Source: JAJPKK01 sp963844635
GTDB lineage: Bacteria; Pseudomonadota; Alphaproteobacteria; Rhizobiales; Xanthobacteraceae
Assembly (NCBI GenBank): GCA_963844635.1
Contig: CAWJPD010000008.1
Span: 372,001-436,000, forward strand
Length of the DNA stretch: 64,000 nucleotides
Direction: 5' to 3'
Below the pieces are notes generated by a model that was not told where the DNA came from, searched no databases, and saw nothing but the letters and a program-made list of their open reading frames with translations. Positions 45,555 to 53,805 of this stretch are shown piece by piece. The number at the start of each line of letters is the position of its first letter. The stretch's first letter is position 1. Made by a program: the position numbers and the translations under genes.

Positions 45555-47207
45555 TCAGTCCCATTCCACGTGATGGCGGTCCAGCACCTGGCGCACAGCC
45601 TCAACGAGCTTGTCCTCGGCAACAGCGAACTGCGCCTCGGCCTGCTTTTGCAGATAGTCCTCGCGCTGTTTGCTCATCCCGGCGAGTTCTGCCCCGCGCG
45701 CCAAATCCTTGATCTGCACCACGCCTTTGGCCTTTTCGAGCCCGCCCTGGATCACCACGCATGGACTGCCGCGCCGGTCGGCGTACTTCATCTGTGCCGC
45801 GACGCGGCCGCCGCCGAGATAAAGCTCGGCACGGATGTTTGCTTCGCGCAAGGCCGCCGTCATCCGCTGATAATCGGCGACGCGATCCTGATCGAACACG
45901 GTGACGATCACCGGCCCCGGCACCGGCGTGGCGTCGATCTTGCCAAGATGCGTCAGCGCCGCCAACAGTCGCGATACGCCGATCGAGAATCCCGTCGCCG
46001 GCACCGGTTCGCCGCGAAATCGCGCGACGAGGCCGTCATAACGGCCTCCTCCGGCGACGGAGCCGAACCGCACCGACTTGCCGTCCTCGCCGCTGATCGG
46101 AAAGGTGAGTTCGACCTCGTAGACCGGGCCAGTGTAATATTCGAGGCCGCGCACGACAGCAGGATCGATGAAGATGCGCTTGCTGCCGTAACGCCCCGCG
46201 CGAGCGAGATCGTTGATTTCCGCCAATTCGCGCAGCGCCTCGTCGATTTTGGGCGCGTTGCCAAACCAGCCTTGCAGCATCGAAATCGTCCGGGCATTGT
46301 TGACCGGAATCCGGCCGAGACGAAATTCGGATGAGATTTCCCGCATCAGCCGGCCCGTGGTCAAGTCGAGTTGAGCCGCGACGAAACTGGTATCCTGCCG
46401 CTCCCACTCGGGGAGATTGTCGAGGTCCTCGCCGGCGTCTGGCGTTGCTTCAAAGACCATCATCAGATCATCGATCTGGCCCGCCGCGAGACCGGCGCCG
46501 CGGGTGAAATCTCCGCTTTCATCCTTGCGGCCCGGACCCAGCAAGGCGCGAACGCCCTGCGGTCCTAGCCGCTCGTACTTGTCGAGCGCACGCAGGACGG
46601 TGAGGCGCTGTGGGGAAGTCGGGTCTTTGGGCAGTCCGATCACGTCCATGAGGCCGTCCAACAGCTTCCTGTTGTTGACCTTCACAACATAGCTGCCGCG
46701 CGGGATACCGAGCGCTTCCATGGTATCGGCCGCCATCATGCAGATCTCGGCATCGGCCGCCATCGTGGCGCTGCCGACCGTGTCGGCATCGAATTGCATG
46801 AACTGCCGGAACCGGCCGGGGCCCGGTTTCTCGTTGCGAAATACATGGCCGGCGCGATAGCTGCGATAAGGCTTTGGCAATCGATCGAAGTTTTCAGCCA
46901 CATAACGGGCGAGCGGCGCCGTCAGGTCGTAACGCAACGACAGCCACTGCTCGTCGTCGTCCTTGAAGGAGAACACGCCTTCATTGGGTCGGTCCTGGTC
47001 GGGCAGGAACTTGCCCAGCGCATCGGTGTATTCGAACGCCGGCGTTTCCACCGGCTCGAAGCCGTAGAGCTCGTACACCTTGCGAATAATGTCGGTCATT
47101 CGCCGGGTGGCGGCGATTTCCGCTGGGGCGCGATCAATGAGGCCCCGCGGCAACCGCGCCTTGAGCCTATTGGTCGGCCTCGTCTCGTCGCTCTTGGAAT
47201 CGGCCAT
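45555..47207 (-). CDS. hisS: Histidyl-tRNA synthetase
   Basis: A 550-residue class II synthetase. LPRGLIDRAPAEIAATRRMTDIIRKVYELYGFEPVETPAFE is motif 1; YRAGHVFRNEKPGPGRFRQFMQFDADTVG is motif 2; VRGLEYYTGPVYE and the VAGGGRYDGLV motif-3 region follow, then an anticodon-binding domain. It is a longer alphaproteobacterial form with an insertion between motifs. ATG at 47207 is preferred; an in-frame TTG further upstream is unlikely. The divergent 352-base gap upstream shows no other gene. Confidence 0.96.
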   Translation of the reverse strand: MADSKSDETRPTNRLKARLPRGLIDRAPAEIAATRRMTDIIRKVYELYGFEPVETPAFEYTDALGKFLPDQDRPNEGVFSFKDDDEQWLSLRYDLTAPLARYVAENFDRLPKPYRSYRAGHVFRNEKPGPGRFRQFMQFDADTVGSATMAADAEICMMAADTMEALGIPRGSYVVKVNNRKLLDGLMDVIGLPKDPTSPQRLTVLRALDKYERLGPQGVRALLGPGRKDESGDFTRGAGLAAGQIDDLMMVFEATPDAGEDLDNLPEWERQDTSFVAAQLDLTTGRLMREISSEFRLGRIPVNNARTISMLQGWFGNAPKIDEALRELAEINDLARAGRYGSKRIFIDPAVVRGLEYYTGPVYEVELTFPISGEDGKSVRFGSVAGGGRYDGLVARFRGEPVPATGFSIGVSRLLAALTHLGKIDATPVPGPVIVTVFDQDRVADYQRMTAALREANIRAELYLGGGRVAAQMKYADRRGSPCVVIQGGLEKAKGVVQIKDLARGAELAGMSKQREDYLQKQAEAQFAVAEDKLVEAVRQVLDRHHVEWD

Positions 47208-47559
47208 GGCGGCATTCCGGACATCTCGAGAGAAGGGGGCCTTGGTTAGCAACGCGTTCGCCGTGCGACAAGCCAGTGAACCCCACCACAGCGCGGTGCT
47301 TTGTCTCTGCGCTGCCCGAAAGGCATTTTCTCCGAAGGTCGCGCGAGGGAAGCAGTAAATTCGCGCAGCGGCGGACCGGGCGTTTCGGTGTTGTAGTACC
47401 CTCGACTAGACCTCGGCCGACCCCTCCGACGCACAACACTCACCGGCCTCCCGGCATGCGGCGGCATGGGCGGAGCAGAAAAAGCGCCTCGCACGGATGC
47501 GTCGCCTGCGAAATTGAGGTACGATGCGAGGGTGTTCGCGTTTCAAACGGGGGATCGCA

Positions 47560-47919
47560 ATGCGTGCACGTACAGTATTGATCCTTTCTTGCGTCATGAT
47601 TTCGTCGGGTACCGCCACAGCCGCCACCAAGCTGACGCCCGCCGAAATCCAGTCGACCTTCTTCACCGGGCAGGCCTTCAACGCCGCGACGCCGGGCGGC
47701 GTCAAATTCAAGATGACCTTCACCGCCGATGGCAAGGCGAGTCGCGTTCCGGCCGGAAAGGGCGGGGCGAAGAGCGAAGGCGAGTGGAAGCTAGACAACG
47801 AAGGGTACTGCACGACTTGGAAAGGCAGCCAGCCCGCCTGCTACACGGTGGTTCCCGGCGACAAGAACAAATGGTCGGTCATGCGCGGAGCCGGGGTCGT
47901 CGCGACCTGGAGCAAGTGA
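47560..47919 (+). CDS. Small secreted protein of unknown function
   Basis: A 119-residue protein. MRARTVLILSCVMISSGTATA is the signal peptide, chosen over an earlier in-frame ATG at 47524 because GGGGGA precedes it. The mature part KLTPAEIQSTFFTGQAFNAATPGGVKFKMTFTADGKASRVP, then GEWKLDNEGYCTTWKGSQPACYTV, has two Cys and a beta-rich pattern, a type I have seen annotated as hypothetical in rhizobia. Its stop codon directly abuts the convergent PrpD-family gene. Confidence 0.72.
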   Translation: MRARTVLILSCVMISSGTATAATKLTPAEIQSTFFTGQAFNAATPGGVKFKMTFTADGKASRVPAGKGGAKSEGEWKLDNEGYCTTWKGSQPACYTVVPGDKNKWSVMRGAGVVATWSK

Positions 47920-49311
47920 TCAGGCGCGCAGCGCTTTGAGATCGAGCGGATGTTCGAAAAGCGCGCTCGCGACCGATAAGGCCTCATCGATCCGCTGCTG
48001 CGGCCAACCGCCGTGGCGGGCATTGGCGACGAATTTCTGCTTGAGGTCGGAACGCGTGAGCGGTTCGTGGGCGCCGCCGCGCAGGTGCGGCTGACGTTCT
48101 TCGACTATGTTGCCGTCGGCAAGCGCGGCGCGGATGTGACCGGTGAATTCGTTCGGATATGGATTGGCCGGATCGATCACGTAGCGAACCTTGGCGGCCA
48201 TCGCGAGCACCGCCTGATCCCTGACTGCGGCGTCGGTGAAATCGGCGAGACCGACGTCGCCGCGCACGAAACCGGCGGCGATGCAGTACGGCGTCGAGAA
48301 CTTGCCGGCATAACCGTTCGGCGGCCGCTGCTTGTCTGCGAGCGGCTCCCACAAACGATGTACGGTACCCTCGGCGGCTTCGCACACGAGTTCGACGATC
48401 TCGCCGGCGCCGATGCCGCGCGCGGCAAGCCGGCGCGCGCAATCGATATAGGGATGCGTCATCGTCCCGCACGGGTACGGCTTGAAGGCGACCGTCTCCG
48501 CGAGCCAACGCGTGCCGAAGCCGCTGACCAGGGCATCGAAATTGGCGCTTCGCGTGTGGGCAAAGCCGAAAAAGAGGCCGTGCGGGCCTTCGAAAACCGT
48601 ACGAGGACCGACAAAGCCTTGGCGGGCCATCAGCGCCGCGCGCAAGCCGGACTGGGCCGCCCAGCCGGCATGCATGCGTTTGGTCCAGGCGCCTTCGGCA
48701 AGATACTCGATGATGCCTGACGCCATGCTGCCTGCTATTCCGAGCGCATCGACAATGCCGCGCCGATCCAGGCCCAGCGCTGCGGCGACCCCCGCCGCCG
48801 CGGCCGGCGCGCCGAACACGGCGGTGGGGTGAAAGCCGGCCTTGTGCACTCGCCCGGGCGCCATCACGGCGAGCCGGCACATCGTTTCCACCCCGACCGC
48901 GATACCAGCGAGCGCGGCCATACCGTCCGGCCGATGGCGCTCGCAGGCGGCCAGCACGGCGGGCACGATGACGGCGCCCGCGTGTACCGGCCCTCCCTCG
49001 AACGTATCGTCGAAATCCTCGCCATGCGCCGCGGTGCCGTTCACGAGCGCCGCGTCGGCGGCGCCGAGCCCGCGTGCATGGCCGATCGCGGTGCACGGCC
49101 CAGCCTCATCGCAGGCCGAGAGCGTCGCCTGCACATAGTCTTCGCGCCGCGCAGCAAGGCACAGCCCGACGACATCGATCACCACATCCTGGCATTTCGC
49201 CCGCATGACCAGCGGCAGGCGCGCCGGGTCGATCGCGGCGATCCCCTCGGCCAGCGCTTCGGCAACGGCAAGCGCGCGCGTGTCCTTCGACTTAGGGCGG
49301 GATGCATTCAA
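47920..49311 (-). CDS. MmgE/PrpD family protein
   Basis: About 463 residues. NGTAAHGEDFDDTFEGGPVHAGAVIVPAVLAACE, GFHPTAVFGAPAAAAGVAAALGLD, RMHAGWAAQSGLRAALMARQGFVGPRTVFEG and FKPYPCGTMTHPYID are typical of the MmgE/PrpD fold, which includes 2-methylcitrate dehydratase and cis-aconitate decarboxylase. No other methylcitrate-cycle gene is adjacent, so the substrate is unknown. The N-terminal start is odd: the only start-like codon near the expected place is a TTG at 49311, with GGGAGG before it, and both lie inside composite repeat copy 9. An ATG at 49347, also in the repeat, is the alternative. Confidence 0.85.
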   Translation of the reverse strand: MNASRPKSKDTRALAVAEALAEGIAAIDPARLPLVMRAKCQDVVIDVVGLCLAARREDYVQATLSACDEAGPCTAIGHARGLGAADAALVNGTAAHGEDFDDTFEGGPVHAGAVIVPAVLAACERHRPDGMAALAGIAVGVETMCRLAVMAPGRVHKAGFHPTAVFGAPAAAAGVAAALGLDRRGIVDALGIAGSMASGIIEYLAEGAWTKRMHAGWAAQSGLRAALMARQGFVGPRTVFEGPHGLFFGFAHTRSANFDALVSGFGTRWLAETVAFKPYPCGTMTHPYIDCARRLAARGIGAGEIVELVCEAAEGTVHRLWEPLADKQRPPNGYAGKFSTPYCIAAGFVRGDVGLADFTDAAVRDQAVLAMAAKVRYVIDPANPYPNEFTGHIRAALADGNIVEERQPHLRGGAHEPLTRSDLKQKFVANARHGGWPQQRIDEALSVASALFEHPLDLKALRA

Positions 49312-49436
49312 CTTGAATAACCTCCCGCTCGGTTCTTTTTCGCCCATTCGTCGCGGACTGCGCTCGACGACGGATGCGGGGTGATTTTGCACATGACCTT
49401 GTCCGAAAGGTCTGCAACTTTTCGGCATCATGCGCT
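49296..49436 (-). repeat. Composite three-hairpin repeat, copy 9, overlapping a gene start
   Basis: An inverted full copy, modules III, II and I from left to right. It covers the ribosome-site and start region of the MmgE/PrpD gene and ends about 10 bases from the stop of the enoyl-CoA hydratase gene. Confidence 0.86.
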
Positions 49437-49445
49437 TACAACTGG

Positions 49446-50246
49446 TCAGGTGCCGGTGAAGACCGGCTTGCGCTTTTCCATGAACGCGCGACGGCCCTCG
49501 GTATAGTCGCCGCTCCGGAAGCACTGCTCGACCATCGCTGCGCATTTTGCGAGATCGCGCTGCCGTTCATCCTTGACCACTTCGCCGATGGCGAACTTGC
49601 TGGCGGCGAGCGTCAGCGGGGCATTTGCGGCGATCATCTGCGCGTATTTGCCGACGTAGCTCTCGAGTTCTTCTGCGGGTACGACGCGGTTGGCGAGACC
49701 CATCTGGCGCGCCTCCTCGGCATCGAACTGGCGCGCCGTGAAGAAAATCTCCTTGGCAAATGCCGGCCCCACAATGTCGACAAGTTTTTTCAGGCCGTAG
49801 AACGGATAGCCGAGGCCGAGCTTTGCGGCCGGAACGGCAAAACGCGCATCATCAGAACAGATGCGCAGGTCGCAGGAAAGCGCGAGGCCCACGCCGCCGC
49901 CAATGCAATAGCCACGGATCATCGCGATGGTCGGTTTGGGATATTCGTGAATCGCCGCATTGGCCCGTTCCACTGCTTCATTGTAGACGGTGACGGCCTG
50001 CAAGGTCGCGCGCTCATTCTCGAAACGGGAGATGTCGGCGCCGGACACGAACGCCTTGTCCCCGGCACCGGTCAGCACCACGACGCGGATGCTGTTGTCG
50101 TCGCGGAATGCGGCCAGGATTTTCGAGGTCGCTTCCCACATTTCGAGCGACACGGCATTCCGGCGCTCGGGGTTGTTGAAGATCACATAGCCGACCGGTC
50201 CATCCTTGCGCGACAGCATCCTGTCCGCCTCGACGATCGTGTCCAT
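49446..50246 (-). CDS. Enoyl-CoA hydratase/isomerase (crotonase) family protein
   Basis: A 266-residue crotonase-fold protein. VGYVIFNNPERRNAVSLEMWEAT, VVVLTGAGDKAFVSGADISRF, and PTIAMIRGYCIGGGVGLALSCDLRI are typical, including the oxyanion-hole glycines. In the last motif the usual catalytic Glu144 position (GG..ELA) is Gly (GGGVGLA), and the second Glu region reads KLGLGYPFYGLKK, so it is probably not a canonical hydratase; another crotonase-type reaction is likely. ATG at 50246 has GGACGGGG upstream. It lies upstream of the PrpD gene on the same strand. Confidence 0.87.
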   Translation of the reverse strand: MDTIVEADRMLSRKDGPVGYVIFNNPERRNAVSLEMWEATSKILAAFRDDNSIRVVVLTGAGDKAFVSGADISRFENERATLQAVTVYNEAVERANAAIHEYPKPTIAMIRGYCIGGGVGLALSCDLRICSDDARFAVPAAKLGLGYPFYGLKKLVDIVGPAFAKEIFFTARQFDAEEARQMGLANRVVPAEELESYVGKYAQMIAANAPLTLAASKFAIGEVVKDERQRDLAKCAAMVEQCFRSGDYTEGRRAFMEKRKPVFTGT

Positions 50247-50337
50247 TGTCCCCGTCCGTTGGTTGGCGCCGGTTTCGGCCGGCTTGGGATCGCGAAGGCA
50301 TCACTCGATCAATTTTTCTTCTGTGATTCCCGGTGCC

Positions 50338-50480
50338 AGCGCATGATCCCGTAAAGTTGCAGACTTTTCGGACAAGATCATGCGCAAAATCATCCCCCAT
50401 ACGTCGTCGAGTGCAGTCCGCGACGGATGGGCACAAGTAATCGAGCGGGAGGCGTTTCAACCTGAACGCATCCCCCTCTA
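50338..50480 (+). repeat. Composite three-hairpin repeat, copy 10, containing the idi stop codon
   Basis: A full copy with modules I, II and III. Its last three bases are the complement of the idi stop codon, so the repeat borders the idi coding region with no gap. Confidence 0.87.
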
Positions 50481-51032
50481 GGCGCGGCCGGCCTTCATCC
50501 ATGCGGCGATGTCTGCTGCGTGGACTTGCAGATAGTGCCGGAACCAGACCGTGTACCGATCCGGGTGCCGCGCGACATCGTCGCCTAGGTCAGCCAGCGC
50601 AATCCATTTCCACTGCGACACCTCGGCCGGATCGGGCGTGACCGGCCCGTCGTAAGTCGCACCGAACACATGCACGACCTCGTCCTCGATATAGCCGTTG
50701 GAAACGGCGGCACGATAATGCGCCGTGAATAGCGGGAGCACCGCGCAGCTTATCCCCATTTCCTCAGCGAGGCGACGCCGTGCCGCTTCGCGCGGCGTCT
50801 CATCCGGTCGCGGATGGCTGCAACAGGCATTGGCCCACAAGCCGCCGGAATGATACTTGGCCGGATTGCGTTGGTGAACCAGCATTCCGCCGGCACGGTT
50901 GCGCACCAGCACCGAGATCGCACGGTGCATCAAGCCGCGGCGATGCGCTTCTACCTTGGATGCCACCCCTTGCGGCACGTCATCAAGATCGACGAGGACA
51001 ATTTGATCGCCGTCGCTGGACTGGGAAGTCAA
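50478..51032 (-). CDS. idi: Isopentenyl-diphosphate delta-isomerase, type I
   Basis: A 184-residue Nudix-fold enzyme that interconverts isopentenyl and dimethylallyl diphosphate for isoprenoid synthesis. The catalytic Cys lies in LWANACCSHPRPDE, the metal-binding acidic residues in AARRRLAEEMG, and the catalytic Glu in YIEDEVVHVF. TTG at 51032 with GGAGG eight bases upstream is the best start. No photosynthesis or carotenoid gene is in the window, although idi often sits near such genes in purple bacteria. Confidence 0.9.
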   Translation of the reverse strand: MTSQSSDGDQIVLVDLDDVPQGVASKVEAHRRGLMHRAISVLVRNRAGGMLVHQRNPAKYHSGGLWANACCSHPRPDETPREAARRRLAEEMGISCAVLPLFTAHYRAAVSNGYIEDEVVHVFGATYDGPVTPDPAEVSQWKWIALADLGDDVARHPDRYTVWFRHYLQVHAADIAAWMKAGRA

Positions 51033-51189
51033 TGCGTTCGCCTCCGACGCCCTCTATCGGCATTGCGCCGGGCACCATTAAACCATGTCACCGCAGACAA
51101 TGCACAGCCGAACGGCGGCCCGGTTTGCACCATCCCGCGGCCGTGGTTACCCTCTGTGCTGGACTGTCAAACACGGCCTCGCCCATCAG

Positions 51190-51990
51190 ATGGAACACAA
51201 ATCGACATCGCTCGCCCAGGAGCGCTTCGGAGCGTTCGCCCAGAGCTATGCGACGAGCCGTCCCCATGCCACCGGCGACAGTCTGAGGCGGCTTGTCGAG
51301 CTCTTGGCGCCGCAGCCCGGATGGCTCGCGCTCGATATCGCGACCGGCGCCGGTCACATGGCGATGGCGCTCGCGCCGCATGTCGGCGATGTCATCGCGT
51401 CCGACCCGACCCTGCCGATGCTGGCGGTCGCGCGCGGCCTTGCCGGTGAGCGCGGCATTGCGAACATTCACTTCGCGGGCTTGCGCGCCGAGCAGTTGCC
51501 GTTTGCCGATGCAAGCTTTGACGTCGTCACCTGCCGCATCGCACCCCATCATTTCGCGGACGTCCGCAAGTTCGTGACGGAGGCGGCCCGCGTTCTGCGC
51601 CCGAGCGGCCAATTCGGGCTTGTCGACAATGTCTCGCCCGACGCGAGCACGACGGCAGGCGACGCTGCGGCGCTCGCGGCGGCCGCCGATGAATACAACG
51701 ACTTCGAGCGGTTGCGCGACCCTAGCCACATGCGCTGCCTGACGCTTGCCGAATGGCGTGGGCTCATCGCGACGGCCGGTCTCGCCGAAATTCAGGCGGA
51801 ACTGATCGAAAAGGCGATGGTGTTCGGTCCGTGGGCGGATCAGCAGCAGGTTGACGACACCACACGAGCCGAACTGAGAGCGCGACTCCTCGGAGGATCG
51901 CCAACGTTCCGCGCATTCACACGCGCGGAACACCGCCCGAGCGATCTTGGATTCACACTCACCGAAGGCATCATTGTCGCACGGAAATAA
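51190..51990 (+). CDS. SAM-dependent methyltransferase, UbiE/type 11-like
   Basis: A 266-residue protein. LALDIATGAGHMAMALAPHVGDVIASDPTLPML is motif I with the SAM-binding glycine-rich loop; AEQLPFADASFDVVTCRIAPHHFADVRKFVTEAARVLRPSGQFGLVD is the rest of the class I methyltransferase core. The family covers ubiquinone/menaquinone methylases and many small-molecule enzymes, so the acceptor is unknown. ATG at 51190 is chosen because the earlier in-frame part reads like non-coding sequence. It diverges from idi. Confidence 0.87.
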   Translation: MEHKSTSLAQERFGAFAQSYATSRPHATGDSLRRLVELLAPQPGWLALDIATGAGHMAMALAPHVGDVIASDPTLPMLAVARGLAGERGIANIHFAGLRAEQLPFADASFDVVTCRIAPHHFADVRKFVTEAARVLRPSGQFGLVDNVSPDASTTAGDAAALAAAADEYNDFERLRDPSHMRCLTLAEWRGLIATAGLAEIQAELIEKAMVFGPWADQQQVDDTTRAELRARLLGGSPTFRAFTRAEHRPSDLGFTLTEGIIVARK

Positions 51991-52032
51991 GCGGCCCACG
52001 GTTTCCGGTGTTTTGACTTGAATGGACCATAA

Positions 52033-52132
52033 GGGCGGGATGCGTTCGGCTCGAATCGCCCACCGCTCGGCTCCCTTCGATTTTGCGCATGATCTTTGTC
52101 CACAAAGTCTGCAACTTTGCGGGATCGTGCGC
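52033..52132 (-). repeat. Composite repeat, copy 11 (modules III and I)
   Basis: An inverted copy, modules III and I, with the middle hairpin missing. It lies downstream of the methyltransferase gene. Confidence 0.8.
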
Positions 52133-52760
52133 AGCTCATCGCCCCTTGTGCCTCGATTCGAACCGACTCTCTCAAACCGGCGGGCTGAAATGCGATTTTG
52201 CCCAATGTCGGCCGAAACGCGGGTCAAATCAAAGGGGCGTTGTCGGGCCGGACCCCATGCACCAAGGCGCTCAGCGATTTGAGGCAATGCCCATTCTTTT
52301 CCGGTCCGTCACGACGGACCATACCCCAATCGCGTAGAGCAGGGCGGCCTTCACGGAGCTCAATGCGAAACCATGCTTTGCGTGTTCGAACCGCGCGACC
52401 CGCAACCACAATTCGCAACCCGCGCGGTCAGGCGCGTCAGCTTGCCATAAGCCGGTGATTCACAATTCATAACACTCAAACTCGGATTTGGAATTAGAAT
52501 AAAGATAATTCCGGAATTTACCGGACGTCAGCGATAAAGCCGTCACCGTATCGCCTACTCAAGGTTCGCCGCGTTTGAGTTTCGACATTATTTTGAATTT
52601 GTTTATCGCGCGAGTCAGATGTCTTCTGATATAATTGCGTTTAATACCTCGCCACTGCTGACATCGCCTCTGAATTGCCGTAAAAGCTAAGCCTTTCTCG
52701 CAATATCGAGGTAGTGCTTTTTTACTATAAGGTTATAACTATCCAGAATAGGGGACCGAG
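52133..52760. other. AT-rich intergenic region upstream of the LysR gene
   Basis: About 630 bases. From about 52450 it is clearly AT-richer than the rest of the window. It contains short symmetric stretches such as ACTATAAGGTTATAAC at 52723-52738, close to the LysR start, a possible operator. No gene was recognised. The composition suggests a different origin or a large control region. Confidence 0.5.
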
Positions 52761-53705
52761 ATGGCGCGGACCGAGGTTATCGGTCAACGGCTCAAGTTGC
52801 AGCACCTGAAAGTTGCAATGGCAGTGGCGGAGTGGGGCAGCATGGCGAAAGCAGCCAAGCACCTCGCCATCTCGCAGCCGGTGGTCTCCAAGGTGATCGC
52901 CGATCTCGAAAGCATGCTCGGAGTCCGCGTCTTCGATCGCAACCCCCAGGGCGTGGAGCTTACGCTGTATGGCCGGGCCCTGCTCAAGCGCAGTGCAGCG
53001 ATCTTTGATGATCTCAAAAGCAGCGTGGAGGAGGTCCGCTTCCTTTCCGATCCCACCGGCGGCGAATTGCGCATCGGCAGCACCGAGCCGCTGCTGGCGG
53101 GCATCGGCGCCGCCATTATCGAACGAATGTCGGAACGCTACCCCGGCGTCGTGTTCAACGTGGTCGAGGCGGACAGCGCAACGCTGCTGAGCCGCAACCT
53201 GCCGGAACGGAAGGTCGAATTCGCGATCGTGCCGCTGCTGTCCTCATTCGAAAGCGAGCATTTGGACATCACGATCCTGTTTCATGATCGTCTGCGGGTC
53301 GTGGTCGGCGCCTCAAGCCCGTGGGCACGAAAGCGCCGGACCACGCTCGCGGAGCTTGTCGACGAACCCTGGTGCGTCGCGCCGTCGTTGATCGGGTCGA
53401 TGGTTTCTGATGCTTTCATTGCCAACGGCCTGAAAAGGCCGCGTATCGCGGTGTCGACGACCACGTCGCACCTGTTCCTGCAACTGCTGGAGACCGGACG
53501 ATTCATCGGTCATTTCGGCGATGGGCTTTTGCATTTCTACGAGAAACGATTCGCTCTGAAGAGACTGACCATCGACCTGCAAATCCCACCCTTTGCCGTT
53601 GCCATTGTCACGCTGAAAAACCGGACCTTAAGTCCGGTGGCCAAGCTTTTCATCGAGTGCGCCAGCAAGGTGACGAAGCCGCTGCACAAGGATGCAGACC
53701 TCTGA
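52761..53705 (+). CDS. LysR-type transcriptional regulator
   Basis: A 314-residue regulator. The N-terminal winged helix is LQHLKVAMAVAEWGSMAKAAKHLAISQPVVSKVIADLESMLGVRVFDRN, and the C-terminal periplasmic-binding-like effector domain includes GGELRIGSTEPLLAGIGAAIIERM and the VVVGASSPWARKRRTTLAEL and EPWCVAPSLIGS segments. The effector is unknown. It faces away from the methyltransferase gene, and its target may be its own AT-rich upstream region or the converging amidase gene. Confidence 0.92.
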   Translation: MARTEVIGQRLKLQHLKVAMAVAEWGSMAKAAKHLAISQPVVSKVIADLESMLGVRVFDRNPQGVELTLYGRALLKRSAAIFDDLKSSVEEVRFLSDPTGGELRIGSTEPLLAGIGAAIIERMSERYPGVVFNVVEADSATLLSRNLPERKVEFAIVPLLSSFESEHLDITILFHDRLRVVVGASSPWARKRRTTLAELVDEPWCVAPSLIGSMVSDAFIANGLKRPRIAVSTTTSHLFLQLLETGRFIGHFGDGLLHFYEKRFALKRLTIDLQIPPFAVAIVTLKNRTLSPVAKLFIECASKVTKPLHKDADL

Positions 53706-53805
53706 GCGGGTTGGCCTGTGCGGGTACGACAGCTCGCGCCCTCGCCGCAGGGAACGCCCGCCGAGAGTTGATAGCGGAGATTTCCCGGCTCTCGCGGAGC
53801 AACGC

